Of a stretch of DNA of 64,000 nt, positions 22,101-31,566 are shown piece by piece. The stretch's first letter is position 1; every line of letters starts with the position of its first letter. Under the pieces are notes generated by a model. That model was not told the origin of the DNA. It did no database searches and saw only the letters and a list, made by a program, of their open reading frames with translations. The position numbers were made by a program, and so were the translations under genes. Origin of the DNA: Lepiota brunneoincarnata (Eukaryota > Basidiomycota > Agaricomycetes > Agaricales > Agaricaceae); the NCBI GenBank assembly GCA_023014365.1, contig JAEBUN010000028.1, positions 558,001 through 622,000 on the forward strand, written 5' to 3'.

Positions 22101-23004
22101 GGCCCGGGCGCAGGCTGATCCGGGGGCTCTGGTAGCAGCGACGGACGCGAGTCTGCCGCCCCGCCGGGCCCACCAGGCGGTTTCGGCCGCCCAAGTGTTC
22201 CAGGGGCTGGGCTGCATCCATGCGGTCCGGCTTCCGGGGGGGAAGGTTACGGCTCCCGAGGCCGAGCTTTTCGCCATCCGGCTGGCGGTGTCCAAGGCAG
22301 TTTCTGTCGAGGGCGCCGCTGGTCTTGTCTTGTTCACCGACTCGATGGCCTCGGCCAGGCGGGCGGTGGACCCGTCGGTGCACTCTGCCCAGGGTCATTC
22401 CTTGGCGGTCTGCCGCCTTCTCACCAAGTGGTTTGCCGGGGATCCGGCCCGCTTGGTCCACTTCTGGGAGGTCCCTTCGCGCGCGAGGTGGCCTTTCCAC
22501 ACTCAGGTGCACGACTTCGCGAGGTCATTGCCTCCCGTTGGGGTAGGGGCTCGTCCCCGGGCCTCGCTTGACTACCTCCGCAAGGAGGAAGTACGGTCGT
22601 GTCAGGACCGCTGGATCGATCTGTTCCAGGATCCTGACCATTGCGGGCATGGTTTCCTCCAGCTCGCCAGGGACGATGACCGTCCCCTGCGGCCCACGTA
22701 TCTCCACGGTGGTGCCTGGATCCCGCACGCTCACTCGGTGTCAGTAATGGCCCGGATGACGCGTGCTATTCTTAATCACGCGCCGATAGGGGGCTATCGG
22801 AGGCGTTTTTTCCCGCAGGAAGATTATTCCTGTCGCTGCGGGTTTCGGGAGGAAACCCGTGAGCACGTGTTCCGGAGTTGCCCTAGGCACTCCATGGCGG
22901 GGGTCCCGGCTACGGTCGAGGCTCTCATTGCTTTCCTCGAGGTGTCCCCGACCGCGTTCGCGTTCGCTGAGAGGGCCGGGCCCCCCCCGGGGGGTATCGG
23001 CTAG
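19120..23004 (+). CDS. LN1 ORF2: endonuclease, reverse transcriptase, RNase H
   Basis: 1,294 residues, intact. The endonuclease/exonuclease/phosphatase domain is at about 13-250, with N21 (WSQN), E47 (LLQEP), D162 (GDFNC) and S242-D243-H244. The reverse transcriptase lies at about 500-780, with D595 (AFDIAQFF), GVGQGSALSP and the active-site Y688-V-D-D691. RNase H lies at about 1000-1140, with D1009, E1049, D1074 and D1132. A terminal CRCGFREETREHVFRSC zinc-binding motif lies at 1238-1254. This order is that of Tad/I/jockey-type LINEs. The enzyme nicks DNA and copies LINE RNA at the nick. Its start overlaps the ORF1 stop, favouring reinitiation over a separate mRNA. Confidence 0.95.
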   Translation: MNRDRQEPRRLRRACRVWSQNVFRSYILVDSLLEQFKDEVDMFLLQEPPWRSIRRVPSSSDPDGDEVVGAPKHPEWLCLFRPPSSPDQPPRVMAYVHNRMMRLRPSLRRDVVDHRDVMAISMFLHGEAVYFLNVYSDDRQSGIRYLVDAADSLPQCALMSGDFNCRSPQWDPWAPHNPAAAASLLETADSLGLDLSLPENPGPTHFPFEEGLASTVIDLVFARATAGHLPLPTRCPDLRGQSDHCPLRITVPLEAFEEAVSRRSLKRDSDEEAEFLAEVSTGLVGLDYPDLGSSDRIDKVARAISAVFSEAWLAHSKEICVVSRSKPWWDDECSRAYAVYSRSRDREDARTFKRTWKAAKRRFFDERIEEIASSNKRPWDLMDWVRARKLPPCEAIRYRDRPCNTLEELWEGLHGSYNAANDRPVDVRVLDQIDPLPPREWPVFSDLEMHEALRACSSLSSPGPDHVTWTHLKSVLAGPTVTRLVCRIADACMECGHWPRHFKESVSVIIPKPGKPSYATPKAFRPIVLLNTLGKLIEKMISRRLQFEAVKFGVFHPNQFGGVIQRSTEDAGAYLVHLVRAGWARGLKTSVLAFDIAQFFPSLNHGMLLAVLARQGFSPCVGRFFASYLTGRFTSYAWNSFLSEPFRAEVGVGQGSALSPVLSGLYLAPAMYIIERRLPQPGLSLLSYVDDGTIVAQAWDLDANCVLLRRSYEVVHDTFTRFALVVEHDKSELFHFSRDRSGENPPVDLGFPPFTGATPLRPKTYWRYLGFYFDRALTFKEHVRFYSTKAISTVKAMGMLGNSVRGLLPDQKRLLYRSCVVPIATYGFRLWYYRGARCKGALDHLRRMQRRAALWITGAFRTSPDGGVGAIAGLIPIHLHLRKLRDRAELRYATLAPGHPVRALLGWGYSGDLRSHVRSIARLPPRELIKVKGPVVDANQRLAALAGPFDAVAPEAWPGRRLLDVYPDRVRFHSYDRGAEDALTAHVAALDRVLARAQADPGALVAATDASLPPRRAHQAVSAAQVFQGLGCIHAVRLPGGKVTAPEAELFAIRLAVSKAVSVEGAAGLVLFTDSMASARRAVDPSVHSAQGHSLAVCRLLTKWFAGDPARLVHFWEVPSRARWPFHTQVHDFARSLPPVGVGARPRASLDYLRKEEVRSCQDRWIDLFQDPDHCGHGFLQLARDDDRPLRPTYLHGGAWIPHAHSVSVMARMTRAILNHAPIGGYRRRFFPQEDYSCRCGFREETREHVFRSCPRHSMAGVPATVEALIAFLEVSPTAFAFAERAGPPPGGIG

Positions 23005-23373
23005 TAGCTCTGCCTGGCGCCCGGTTGGGTCCGGGCTGGGGCGTTGGTTATTCCCCCGCTGCCTTCGGGTGGCGTGTAGGGATTTGCGTGGGAATTGACC
23101 CCTAGCCCCCGATAAGGGGGGGGACCTCGCTCCGGTTTGGTTCCCGTGCCGCGCGCTGGGCGGCAGCCGTCTTCCCGCCTCCGTTCATTCGGGGCGGCTT
23201 CATCCTGGGCATGGGGAAACGCATGCCCGCATCCGCGGTCACGCGTTGTATGTACAGATACCCCGTAGTGTACGGCTCGGTCGTTTGTACTGTAGTACGT
23301 TGCTGCGCACGGCCTCCCTACGCGGCCCATGTAATAAATTGGAGATTTAAAAAAAAAAAAAAAAAAAAAAAAA
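23005..23373 (+). promoter_or_regulatory. LN1 3' untranslated region and poly-A tail
   Basis: Contains a C-run/G-run hairpin (CCTAGCCCCCGATAAGGGGG, near 23,101) about 230 nt before the tail. A related C-run/G-run hairpin occurs in LN2 3' ends. The terminal AATAAATTGGAGATTT is constant in LN1 copies and is the likely recognition end for the LN1 reverse transcriptase. This region is the only LN1 sequence kept in the shortest insertions, such as 24,736-25,057. Confidence 0.7.
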
Positions 23374-24467
23374 GGATAGGAATGCAAACGCAGAAGGATT
23401 GCGTTCCAGAAAGCCCAGGAGGGCGTTGAGGTCGCGGGGCAACCCACCATGTCGCATGTACTTCAGACATGAAGTGAGTATGTGAGTGCGGGTTTCAAGC
23501 CGCAACCCACAGGGACAGGAGTGATCCTCCTGGGGATGGAATCTGGCGCAGTACTCCCCTATGGGGGCGTGACTGAGTATAGTGCAGGCGGCCCTCGCTG
23601 TACCAGCGACGGACATCCGGGGACCGATTTCTTGGAGCCACGCACCTCCGGCAAGGTATGAGGATTGAATTGGCTTCCTGAGGGAGTCCAGCAGGGGGAG
23701 GAAATTCCTCCCCCTATAGAGGGGCAAGTGAAACATATTCACCCATTCGTCAATACACCCTCTCATGACCTTAGCCCAGAGAGAGTCAATAGTAGTCGCC
23801 GGGCAAGTGCCCAGCGATACACGGAGCTCCTTCGCCATCGCGACGGCATCAGAGTGAAGTTCTGCAACAGAGCCCGTAGGCACCTGCCAGAAGGTAACGG
23901 TCCGCTGTGCCTTGGAAGACAACCAGCGGTCCAGGGACCGACACACCTCCAGGGAGTGAACCTGGCCGGCGTGCACGGAGGGATCCACAGCTTTGCGGGT
24001 GGAGCCCGCAGAGCTGGTGTAGATGAAGATGTGGTTGGTTTCCGCACGGTCCAAGACCATGCTTACTCCCAACCAAATGGAGTGGAGCTCCGCATCAGTG
24101 AGCAGAACCCTCCCCGCGGCCTGCCTGGCCTGCTTGACCAGACGCCTGCCTGCAAACATGCAAGCCACCGAGACAGCCTGCAGTCTCCCGCACGGCAGCC
24201 GGTGGGCACCAGCTGCTACACAGACAGACGACGGATCAGACTGTGCTCTCCAAATGGAGGCGTGCAGTCCGTCAAGGTGCCATTGCTTCGAATCTCCCTC
24301 CGGATCAACAGTGTAAAGCTTAAATTTGATCTGCTCCAAGAAGCGGTCCAAAAGACAGAGACCTGGCCTATTCTCGTCTGCAAACGGGGAGAATGGCTCA
24401 GTAAGCTATGGAAGTAGTGCCTGTACCTCCATGAGAGCACTCTTCACCTTAGGCCGAAGCGCAGGGG
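23374..24467 (-). pseudogene. LN2 ORF2 3' half (RNase H, C-terminus), target of LN1 copy B
   Basis: Antisense LN2, open from about 24,351 down to 23,393: FKLYTVDPEGDSKQWHLDGL, LLTDAELHSIWLGVSMV, IFIYTSSAGSTRKAVDPSVH, CPCGLRLETRTHILTSC. The rest of its C-terminus and 3' region lay left of LN1 copy B, but only 26 bp (16,789-16,814) remain before SN1. It is moderately CG-decayed. A TAG interrupts the frame further upstream near 24,415. Confidence 0.85.
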
Positions 24468-24735
24468 TGACTGAACTGTTCTGGGCGGAGGTTGGGGTGG
24501 GCCAGGGGTCTGCCCTCTCACCTGTCCTGTCCGGCCTCTACTTGGCCCTGGCCATGTACATTATCGAGCGGAGGCTCCCACAGCCGGGCCTTTCACTCTT
24601 GTCTTACGTCGATGATGGTACCATCATGGCGCAGGCCTGGGACCTAGACGCTAACTGCGTCCTGCTCCGCAGATCTTACGAGGTGGTCCATGACACCTTC
24701 ACCTGGTTTGCGCTTGTTGTGGAGCATGATAAGTC
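24468..24735 (+). mobile_element. LN1 LINE copy D, left part
   Basis: 5'-truncated LN1 starting in the reverse transcriptase (FWAEVGVGQGSALSP, LSYVDDGTIMAQ). It is interrupted at AGCATGATAAGTC (24,723-24,735), which is duplicated at 25,058-25,070. Confidence 0.85.
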
Positions 24736-25057
24736 TTTTTTTTTTTTTTTTTTTTTTTTAAATCTCCAATTTATAACGCGGGCCACGTAGGGAGGCCGCG
24801 TGCAGCTACTAACTACGGTACAACCCGAGCCGTAAGCTACAGGGTATCTGTACATACAATGCGTGACCGCGGACACGGGCATGCGTTTCCCCATGCCCAG
24901 GACGAAGCTGCCCCGAACAAACGGAGGCAGGAAGACAGCTGCTGCCCAGCGCGCAGCACGGGAATCAAACCGGAGCGAGGTCCCCCCCCTTATCGGGGAC
25001 TAGGGGTCAATTCCCACGTAAATCCCTACACGCTGCCCGAAGACAGCGGGGGAAGAA
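24736..25057 (-). mobile_element. LN1 LINE 3' end only, 0.32-kb antisense insertion
   Basis: Poly-T, then the antisense LN1 3' end and untranslated region only, up to about the CCCCCGCTGTCTTCGGGCAG block. It is flanked by AGCATGATAAGTC / AGCACGATAAGTC (one C/T difference at a CG). It carries no coding sequence and is an example of extreme 5' truncation. Confidence 0.9.
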
Positions 25058-27126
25058 GCACGATAAGTCCGAGCTCTTCCATTTCTCACAGGATTGTTCC
25101 GGTGAGAATCCCCCGGTGGACTTGGGGTTTCCCCTGTTCACTGGCACTACCCCCCTTCGGCCCAAGACCTATTGGAGGTACCTGGGTTTCTATTTCGATC
25201 GTGCCCTTACGTTTAAGGAGCATGTTCATTTCTACTCTACCAAGGCTATTTCCATGGTCAAGGCCATGGGGATGCTAGGTAATTCCGTCCGGGGGCTTCT
25301 GCCAGACCAGAAGCGCCTTCTATATCGGTCGTGCGTGGTTCCTATAGCCATGTATGGCTTTCGCTTGTGGTATTACTGGGGTGCCAGGTGTAGGGGTGCT
25401 CTGGACCACCTCTGCCGGATGCAGCGTCGGGCTGCACTCTGGATAACTGGTGCCTTTAGGATGTCGCCCGATGGGGGGGTTGGGGCCATTGCAGGCCTGA
25501 TCCCCATTCATCTTCATCTCCGGAAACTTCATGACCATGCTGAGTTGCGGTACGCCACGCTTGCTCCGGGCCACCCCGTTTGTGCCCTCCTTGGCTGGGG
25601 CTACAGCGGTGATCTCCGGTCTCACGTCCGGTCCATAGCCAGGCTCCCTCCCCGCGAGTTGGTCAAGGTGAAGGGGCCTGTTGTCGACGCTAACCAGCGT
25701 CTTGCTGCCCTCACTGGGCCCTTCGACGCAGTGGCGCCGGAGGCCTGGCCGGGGCGCCGTCTCTTGGATGTGTTCCCCAAGTGGGTCCGCTTCCACTCTT
25801 ACGACCGTGGGGCGGAGGACGCCCTTGCGGCCCATGTCATGGCTCTCGACCGGATGCTGGCCCGGGCGCAGGCTGATCCGGGGGTTCTGGTGGCGGCGAC
25901 GGACGCGAGTCTACCGCCCCGCCGGGTCCACCAGGCGGTTTCGGCCGCCCAGGTCTTCCGGGGGATGGATTGCGTTCACGCGGTCCGGCTTCCGGGGGGG
26001 AGGGTTACGGCTCCCAAGGCCGAGCTCTTCACCATCCGGCTGGCGGTGTCCAAGGCAGTCTCTGTCGAGGGTGCCGCTAGTCTCGTCCTGTTCACCGACT
26101 CGATGGCCTCGGCCAGGCAGGCGGTGGACCCGTCGGTGCACTCCGCCCAGGGTCACTCCTTGGCGGTCTGCCGCCTTCTCGCTGAGTGGTTTGCCGGAGG
26201 TCCGGCCCGCTCGGTTCACTTCTGGGAGGTCCCCTCGCGTGCGAGGTGGCCTTTCCACACTCAGGTACACGACTTCGCCCGGTCGTTGCCTCCCATTGGG
26301 GTAGGGGCTTGTCCCCGGGCCTCGCTTGACTACCTCCACAAGGAGGAAGTACGGTCGTGTCAGGACCGCTGGGTCGATTTGTTCCAGAATCCTGACCATC
26401 GCGGGCATGGTTTCCTCCAGCTCGCCAGGGACGACGACCGTCCCCTGCGGCCCACGTATCTCCACGGTGGTGCCTGGATCCCGCACGCTCACTCGGTGTC
26501 AGTGATGGCCCGGATGACTCGTGCTATTCTTAACCACGCACCGATAGGGGGCTATTGGAGGCGTTTTTTCCCACAGGAAGACTATTCCTGTCGCTGCGGG
26601 TTTCGGGAGGAAACTCGTGAGCATGTGTTTCGGAGCTGCCCTAGGCACTCCATGGCGGGGGTCCCGGCAACGGTCGAGGCTCTCATTGCTTTCCTCGAGG
26701 TGTCCCCGACTGCGTTCGCGTTCGCTGAGAGGGCCGGGCCCCCCCCGGGGGGTATCGGCTAGTAGCTCTGCCTGGCGCCTGGTTGGGTTCGGGCTGGGAC
26801 GTTGGTTATTCCCCCGCTGTCTTCGGGCAGCGTGTAGGGATTTACGTGGGAATTGACCCCTAACCCCCGATAAGGGGGGGGACCTCGCTCCGGTCTGATT
26901 CCCGTGCTGCACGCTGGGCAGCAGCCATCTTCCTGCCTCCGTTCGTTCGGGGCAGTTTCGTCCTGGGCATGGGGAAACGCATGCCCGCGTCCGCGGTCAC
27001 GCGTTGTATGTACAGATACCCTGTAGCTTACGGCTCGGGTTGTACCGTAGTTAGTAGCTGCACGCGGCCTCCCTACGTGGCCCGCGTTATAAATTGGAGA
27101 TATAAAAAAAAAAAAAAAAAAAAAAA
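25058..27126 (+). mobile_element. LN1 LINE copy D, right part
   Basis: Rest of the split copy: the remaining reverse transcriptase and RNase H coding sequence open to 26,762, 3' untranslated region and poly-A at 27,103-27,126. It lies directly against another LN1 3' segment in the same orientation (27,127). Confidence 0.88.
25071..26762 (+). pseudogene. LN1 ORF2 C-terminal half (copy D)
   Basis: Open frame with no stop through the thumb of the reverse transcriptase, RNase H (LVAATDASLPPRR, LFTDSMASARQAV, HTQVHDFARS) and CRCGFREETREHVFRSC. The RNase H glutamate block reads PKAELFTIRLAV instead of PEAELFAIRLAV, which leaves the likely catalytic glutamate of AEL. It has no ORF1 or endonuclease, so it is not autonomous. 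Confidence 0.82.
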
Positions 27127-27558
27127 GATAGGGGGCTATCGGAGGCGCTTTTTCCCACAGGAAGACTATTCCTGTCGCTGCGGGTTTCGGGAGGAAACTT
27201 GTGAGCACGTGTTTCGGAGCTGCCCTAGGCACTCCATGGCGGGGGTTCTGGCTACAGTCGAGGCTCTCATTGCTTTCCTCGAGGTGTCCCCGACTGCGTT
27301 CGCGTTCGCTGAGAGGGCCGGGCCCCCCCCAGGGGGTATCGGCTAGTAGCTCTGCCTGGCGCCTGGTTGGGTTCGGGCTGGGACGTTGGTTATTCCCCCG
27401 CTGTCTTCGGGCGGCGTGTAGGGATTTACGTGGGAATTGACCCCTAACCCCCGATAAGGGGGGGGACCTCGTCTTGGCTTTGTTCCCGCGCCGCGCGCTG
27501 GGCAGCAGCCGTCTTCCCGCCTCCGTTTGTTCGGGGCGGCTTCATCCTGGGCATGGGG
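27127..27558 (+). mobile_element. LN1 LINE copy E, 3' segment without its tail
   Basis: Starts at GATAGGGGGCTATCGG (ORF2 C-terminus, IGGYRRRFFPQEDYSC) right after the poly-A of copy D. It runs through the stop at 27,343-27,345 into the 3' untranslated region, then ends abruptly at GGGCATGGGG (27,558) about 130 bp short of a normal end. Confidence 0.83.
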
Positions 27559-27913
27559 ATGTTGAAGCAGGAGCGTTGGGGGACTGGTAAGGAGTCCTAA
27601 CAGCAAAGGAACAAGTGTATTACGCGAAGGGAACGACTAGAAACAAAAGGAACAAGCTGTGGACAGCTGTGAGAGACTGGAGTGGAGATAGAACTAACTA
27701 CTCACCTGTGGACAGCTGTGAGAGACTGGAAGTCCCAAAAGCATCCACAGGTGCAAGTCCATGTCTAGATCACATGACTAGCTACCAAAAGCGTCCAGGC
27801 CTATCTACAAGTCCACAAACACAACAACAAACAAGTGGGACTGTTCAGAGCACAATAAGACAAGTGCACACTGCTCACCACAGGAGTGCATATAGCACAT
27901 CCTGGCATGTCAC
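27559..27913. repeat. Unidentified 355-bp segment, possible solo LTR
   Basis: Begins TGTTGAAGCAGG and ends near GGCATGTCACA, so it has the TG...CA termini typical of LTRs. It contains a direct repeat of CTGTGGACAGCTGTGAGAGA (near 27,657 and 27,711). It joins LN1 on the left to LN2 on the right. No clear 5-bp target duplication is seen, so the LTR reading is tentative. Confidence 0.35.
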
Positions 27914-30900
27914 AGGGCACTCCTAACACCGCCATCCTGGCCCTCCGGGGGCTGGTGGACTCTCTGCCTGCCATGACGTATATGGCAGGCGACTTCAACT
28001 ACCACTTGGAGCGGTGGGATCCTAATCAGGTCTCACATCCGGGGATCACCCAGTCTCTTTTGGAGATTGGGATGGATCTGGGGCTTGACTTGGTACTCCC
28101 GGTGGTTCCGGGCCCAACTCATTTCCCGCACGATTCGAATCTGTCACCATCGGTGATCGATCTCGTCTTCCTCCTGATGGCTCGAGATCCTGATCTCAGG
28201 CCCCTGATTGATCTTGAGATGCGTGGCCCTTCGGACCATGCACCTCTCACTCTGGTTCTTCCAGTCACTCGTTTTATGGCTGGAGTGATCCGCCGTGTTC
28301 TGAAGCCCAATAGCGACGAGGAGTCAAAATTCATGGCTTAGATATGTGAGGGGCTTGCCGCTCTGCGGCTGCTCTTGGTCACCCTGTGGAGGTGGAGTCC
28401 ACGGCCCTGGCCGTGGCTCATATCATCTCTCAGGCCTGAGATGCCTTCTCCGAGGAGGTGTTCATTGTGGGGCGGTCTAATCCCTGGTGGAATGACAACT
28501 GCACTGCTGCTATTAGGACATATCGGGCCTCCCCCTCGGAGGAAGCGTGGTATGAGTTCCAGCATGCTGCTAAGGCCATCAAGCGCAAGTTCTTCGATGA
28601 GAAGATTGAGGAAATTGCCTCTGCAAACAAACGCCCCTGGGACTTAATGGCCTGGGTCAAGCAGTGCAAGTTACTGGCATGCGACGCAATTCAGCACAAC
28701 AGCGTGCCATGTCATGATATGGGCTCCTTGTGGGATGCCCTCCACAGTACCTACAACGCAGCCTCCAGCCGCACTGTGGATCCCTCCGTATTGGACGCTC
28801 TCCCCGCGCAGGCAGAGAGGGCGTAGTACCCCTTCTCCACTTTGGAACTTGAGGATGCATTGTGTTCTTGCGCGAAGAAGTCCACTCCCGGGCCCAACCA
28901 TGTTACATGGTCGTACCTGAAGGACATCGTGGCAGACCAGGCATCGTGCTGCGTGTTTGTTGATCTCACCTATGCCTGCCTTATGGCAGGACATTGGCCT
29001 GATTATTTCAAGGAGTCTAACTCAGTGGTCATACCTAAGCCGGGGAAGCCCTCATACTCTACCCCCAAGGCCTTTCAGCCGATTGTGTTGCTTAACACAC
29101 TGGGCAAACTCGTGGAGAAGATGATCTCCAACCACCTCCAGTTTGATTGTGTCAAATGGGGGGTATTTCATTCCAACCAGGTTGGTGGTATCCGCCAGAA
29201 GTCCACTGAGGATGCTGGGTTGATCCTCACCCATCTCGTTCATGCGGGGTGGGCTTGGGGCTTGCGGACTAGCGTTGTGGCCTTTGACATCGCTCAGTTC
29301 TTCCCTTTGCTGAATCACGATATGATTCTGGCGGTGCTGTCACAGTTGGGCTTCGCACCGGAGTTGGTGTGGTTCTTTGGCTCGTATTTGGTTGGGAGGT
29401 CTACCACGTACCTGTGGAATTTGTTCTGATCTGACCCCAAACAGGTGGATGTGAGCGTAGGGCAGGGCTCTGCTCTGTCCCCAGTCTTGTCTGCCTTGTA
29501 TCTCGCCCCCCTGGTTTATTTGTATTACCAGCGGACCCCCAGCCTCGGCGTCGACATGCTTTCGTATGTTGACAATGGGACCCTTATAGTCCAGACCAGG
29601 AAATGGGAGGACAATGTTACTGCCCTGCAGACGGCCTACCGTTGCATGCATGGGCTCTTTGACTCCTTTGGCCTCACACTTGAGCACACCAAGTCTGAGG
29701 TCTTTCACTTCTCTTGTAACCTGAGGGATGCCAATCCGTCCATTGACTTGGGCTTCCATCCGTATACGGGGGATACCCCATTGAGGCCCAAGCCGTTCTG
29801 GCAGTACTTGGGCTTTTACTTTGACCGTGCCCTCACTTTTCGCAAGCACGTCCACTACTATTCTACCAAGGCCTTCTCCACGGTTGGAGCAATGGGGATG
29901 CTTGGTAATTCAACCCGGGGTTTGCTTCCTGACCAGAAGCGCCTCCTTTACCGGTCCTGCGTGGTTCCTATTGCTACGTATGGATTTCGTATGTGGTATC
30001 ACAAGGGCTTCTGCAACAAGGGAATCCTCAAGATGTTTAACTCCATGCAGTGGCGAGCCGCTAATTGGATCATCGGTGCATTTCACACGTCCCCAACTGG
30101 GGGAGCAGAGGCCCTTGTGGGCCTCCTGCACCTTAAGAAGTTGGCCTCCCGAACAATATTCCGGGTTGCCACTCTTGTGGCTAATCATCCACTTCGGTCC
30201 TTGCTGGGCCATGAGTTCAGGGGAAGTTCTCCGGGGCATCCTCAGGCTATCTTGGCTCTCACCCCTGCACTTTGGCTTAAGGTGAAGAGTGCTCTCATGG
30301 AGGTATGGCTGTCTCGGTAGCTTGCATGTTTGCAGGCAGGCCAGGCAGGCCGCGGGGCGGGTTCTGCTTGCTGATGCGGAACTCCACTCCATTCAGTTGG
30401 GAGTAAGCATGGTCCTGGACCGTGCGGAAACTGACCACATCCTCATCTACACCAGCTCCGCAGGCAGAGCCTGCGGAGCTGTGGATCCTTCTGTACACGC
30501 TGGCCAGGTTCACTCTCTGGAGGTGTGTTGGTCCCTGGACCACTGGCTGTCTTCCAAGGCTCAGCGGACTGTTACCTTCTGGCAGGTGCCTTTGGGCTCT
30601 GTTGCAGAGCTTCACTCTGATGCTGTTGTGATGGCGAAGGAGCTCCGTGTGTCGTTGGACGTTTGCCCAGCAACTACTATTGACTCTCTCCGGGCTGAGG
30701 TCACGAGGGGGTGTATCGACAAGTGGGTGGATATGTTTTGCTCGCTCCTCTATAAGGGGAGGAACTTCCTCCCCCTGCTGGACTCCCTTGGGAAGCTAAT
30801 CCAACCCTCATACCTCTCCAGAGGTGCGTGGCTCCGAGAAATCGGCCCCCGGATGTCTGTCGCTGGTACAGCGAGGGCTGCCTGCACTATACTCGGTCAC

Positions 30901-31116
30901 ACCCCTATCAGGGAGTACCGCGCTAGATTCCATCCCCAGGAGGATCACTCCTGTCCCTGTGGGTTGCGGCTTGAGACCCGCACTCACATACTCACTTCTT
31001 GTCCGAAGTACACGTGGCGTGGTGGCTTACCCCACGACCTCGATGCCCTTCTGGGCTTTCTGGAATGCAATCCTTCTGCGTTTGCATTCCTATCCCAGCC
31101 CCAAGGGGTGGGATAA
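27914..31116 (+). pseudogene. LN2 ORF2 with stops and an internal deletion
   Basis: Order: endonuclease end (MTYMAGDFNYHLERWDPNQ, GPSDHAPLTL), linker (SNPWWNDNCTAAIRTY), reverse transcriptase (VVIPKPGKPSYSTPKAF, VVAFDIAQFFPLLNH, SVGQGSALSP, LSYVDNGTLI), partial RNase H, and CPCGLRLETRTHILTSC. Stops replace Trp or Gln codons near 28,340, 28,438, 28,825 and 29,428. The active site reads YVDN instead of YVDD, so the polymerase would be dead even if the frame were open. Near 30,305, ALMEV is joined directly to the region that follows GRLQ in other copies, removing the first RNase H aspartate. Confidence 0.87.
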
Positions 31117-31566
31117 CTGGGGAGGGCCTTCGGGTTATTCCCCCCTCGTGGCTCTGGTCTTGAGGAACCAGTGGTTATTCGCCCCCCACCCTAGGGCGGG
31201 GTGTAGCAATTTATGGGAAACTGACTCCTAATGCCCATTAGGGCGGAGACCCAAAGTTCTTAGAGCCTTAGTCTGTGGGGTGTAGGGATTTACGGAGAAC
31301 TGACTCCTAACCCCCCCTGGGGGGGGGACCTGTTGGCCCTATCCACCCCTCGTCTGCCGTGCTCTGGTTTCTATTGGGGTAGCGGACTCTTCGCCCACGC
31401 GCACTTCTTTATGGAGTGTAGCCTTTCGAGTCAGCAGGACTCTCTTCCCTACCTTTATTGGTAGTTATACCATGTACTAGTTGCTTTGTTGTAGTTAGTG
31501 CACATGGACTGCGTTCAAGCACCGCGTTATAAATTGTTGATTTCAAAAAAAAAAAAAAAAAAAAAA
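27914..31566 (+). mobile_element. LN2 LINE copy F, longest LN2 copy in the window
   Basis: Runs from inside the endonuclease domain to the LN2 3' end TAAATTGTTGATTTC and poly-A (31,545-31,566). It lacks ORF1 and the first part of the endonuclease. The 3' untranslated region (31,117-31,544) holds two C-run/G-run hairpins (near 31,230 and 31,310). About 280 bp at the start of RNase H are deleted near 30,305. Confidence 0.88.

Larger units (their letters stand above)
16815..23373 (+). mobile_element. LN1 full-length LINE, copy B, intact
   Basis: 6.56-kb complete element: leader of about 116 nt, intact ORF1 and ORF2, 3' untranslated region of about 345 nt, 3' end AATAAATTGGAGATTT and poly-A at 23,349-23,373. 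It is flanked by a perfect 19-bp TSD in antisense LN2. Both proteins are uninterrupted and keep their catalytic residues. CG dinucleotides are plentiful, unlike in old copies nearby. This is the best candidate in the window for an element able to move and to supply machinery to LN1-tailed passengers. Confidence 0.95.
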
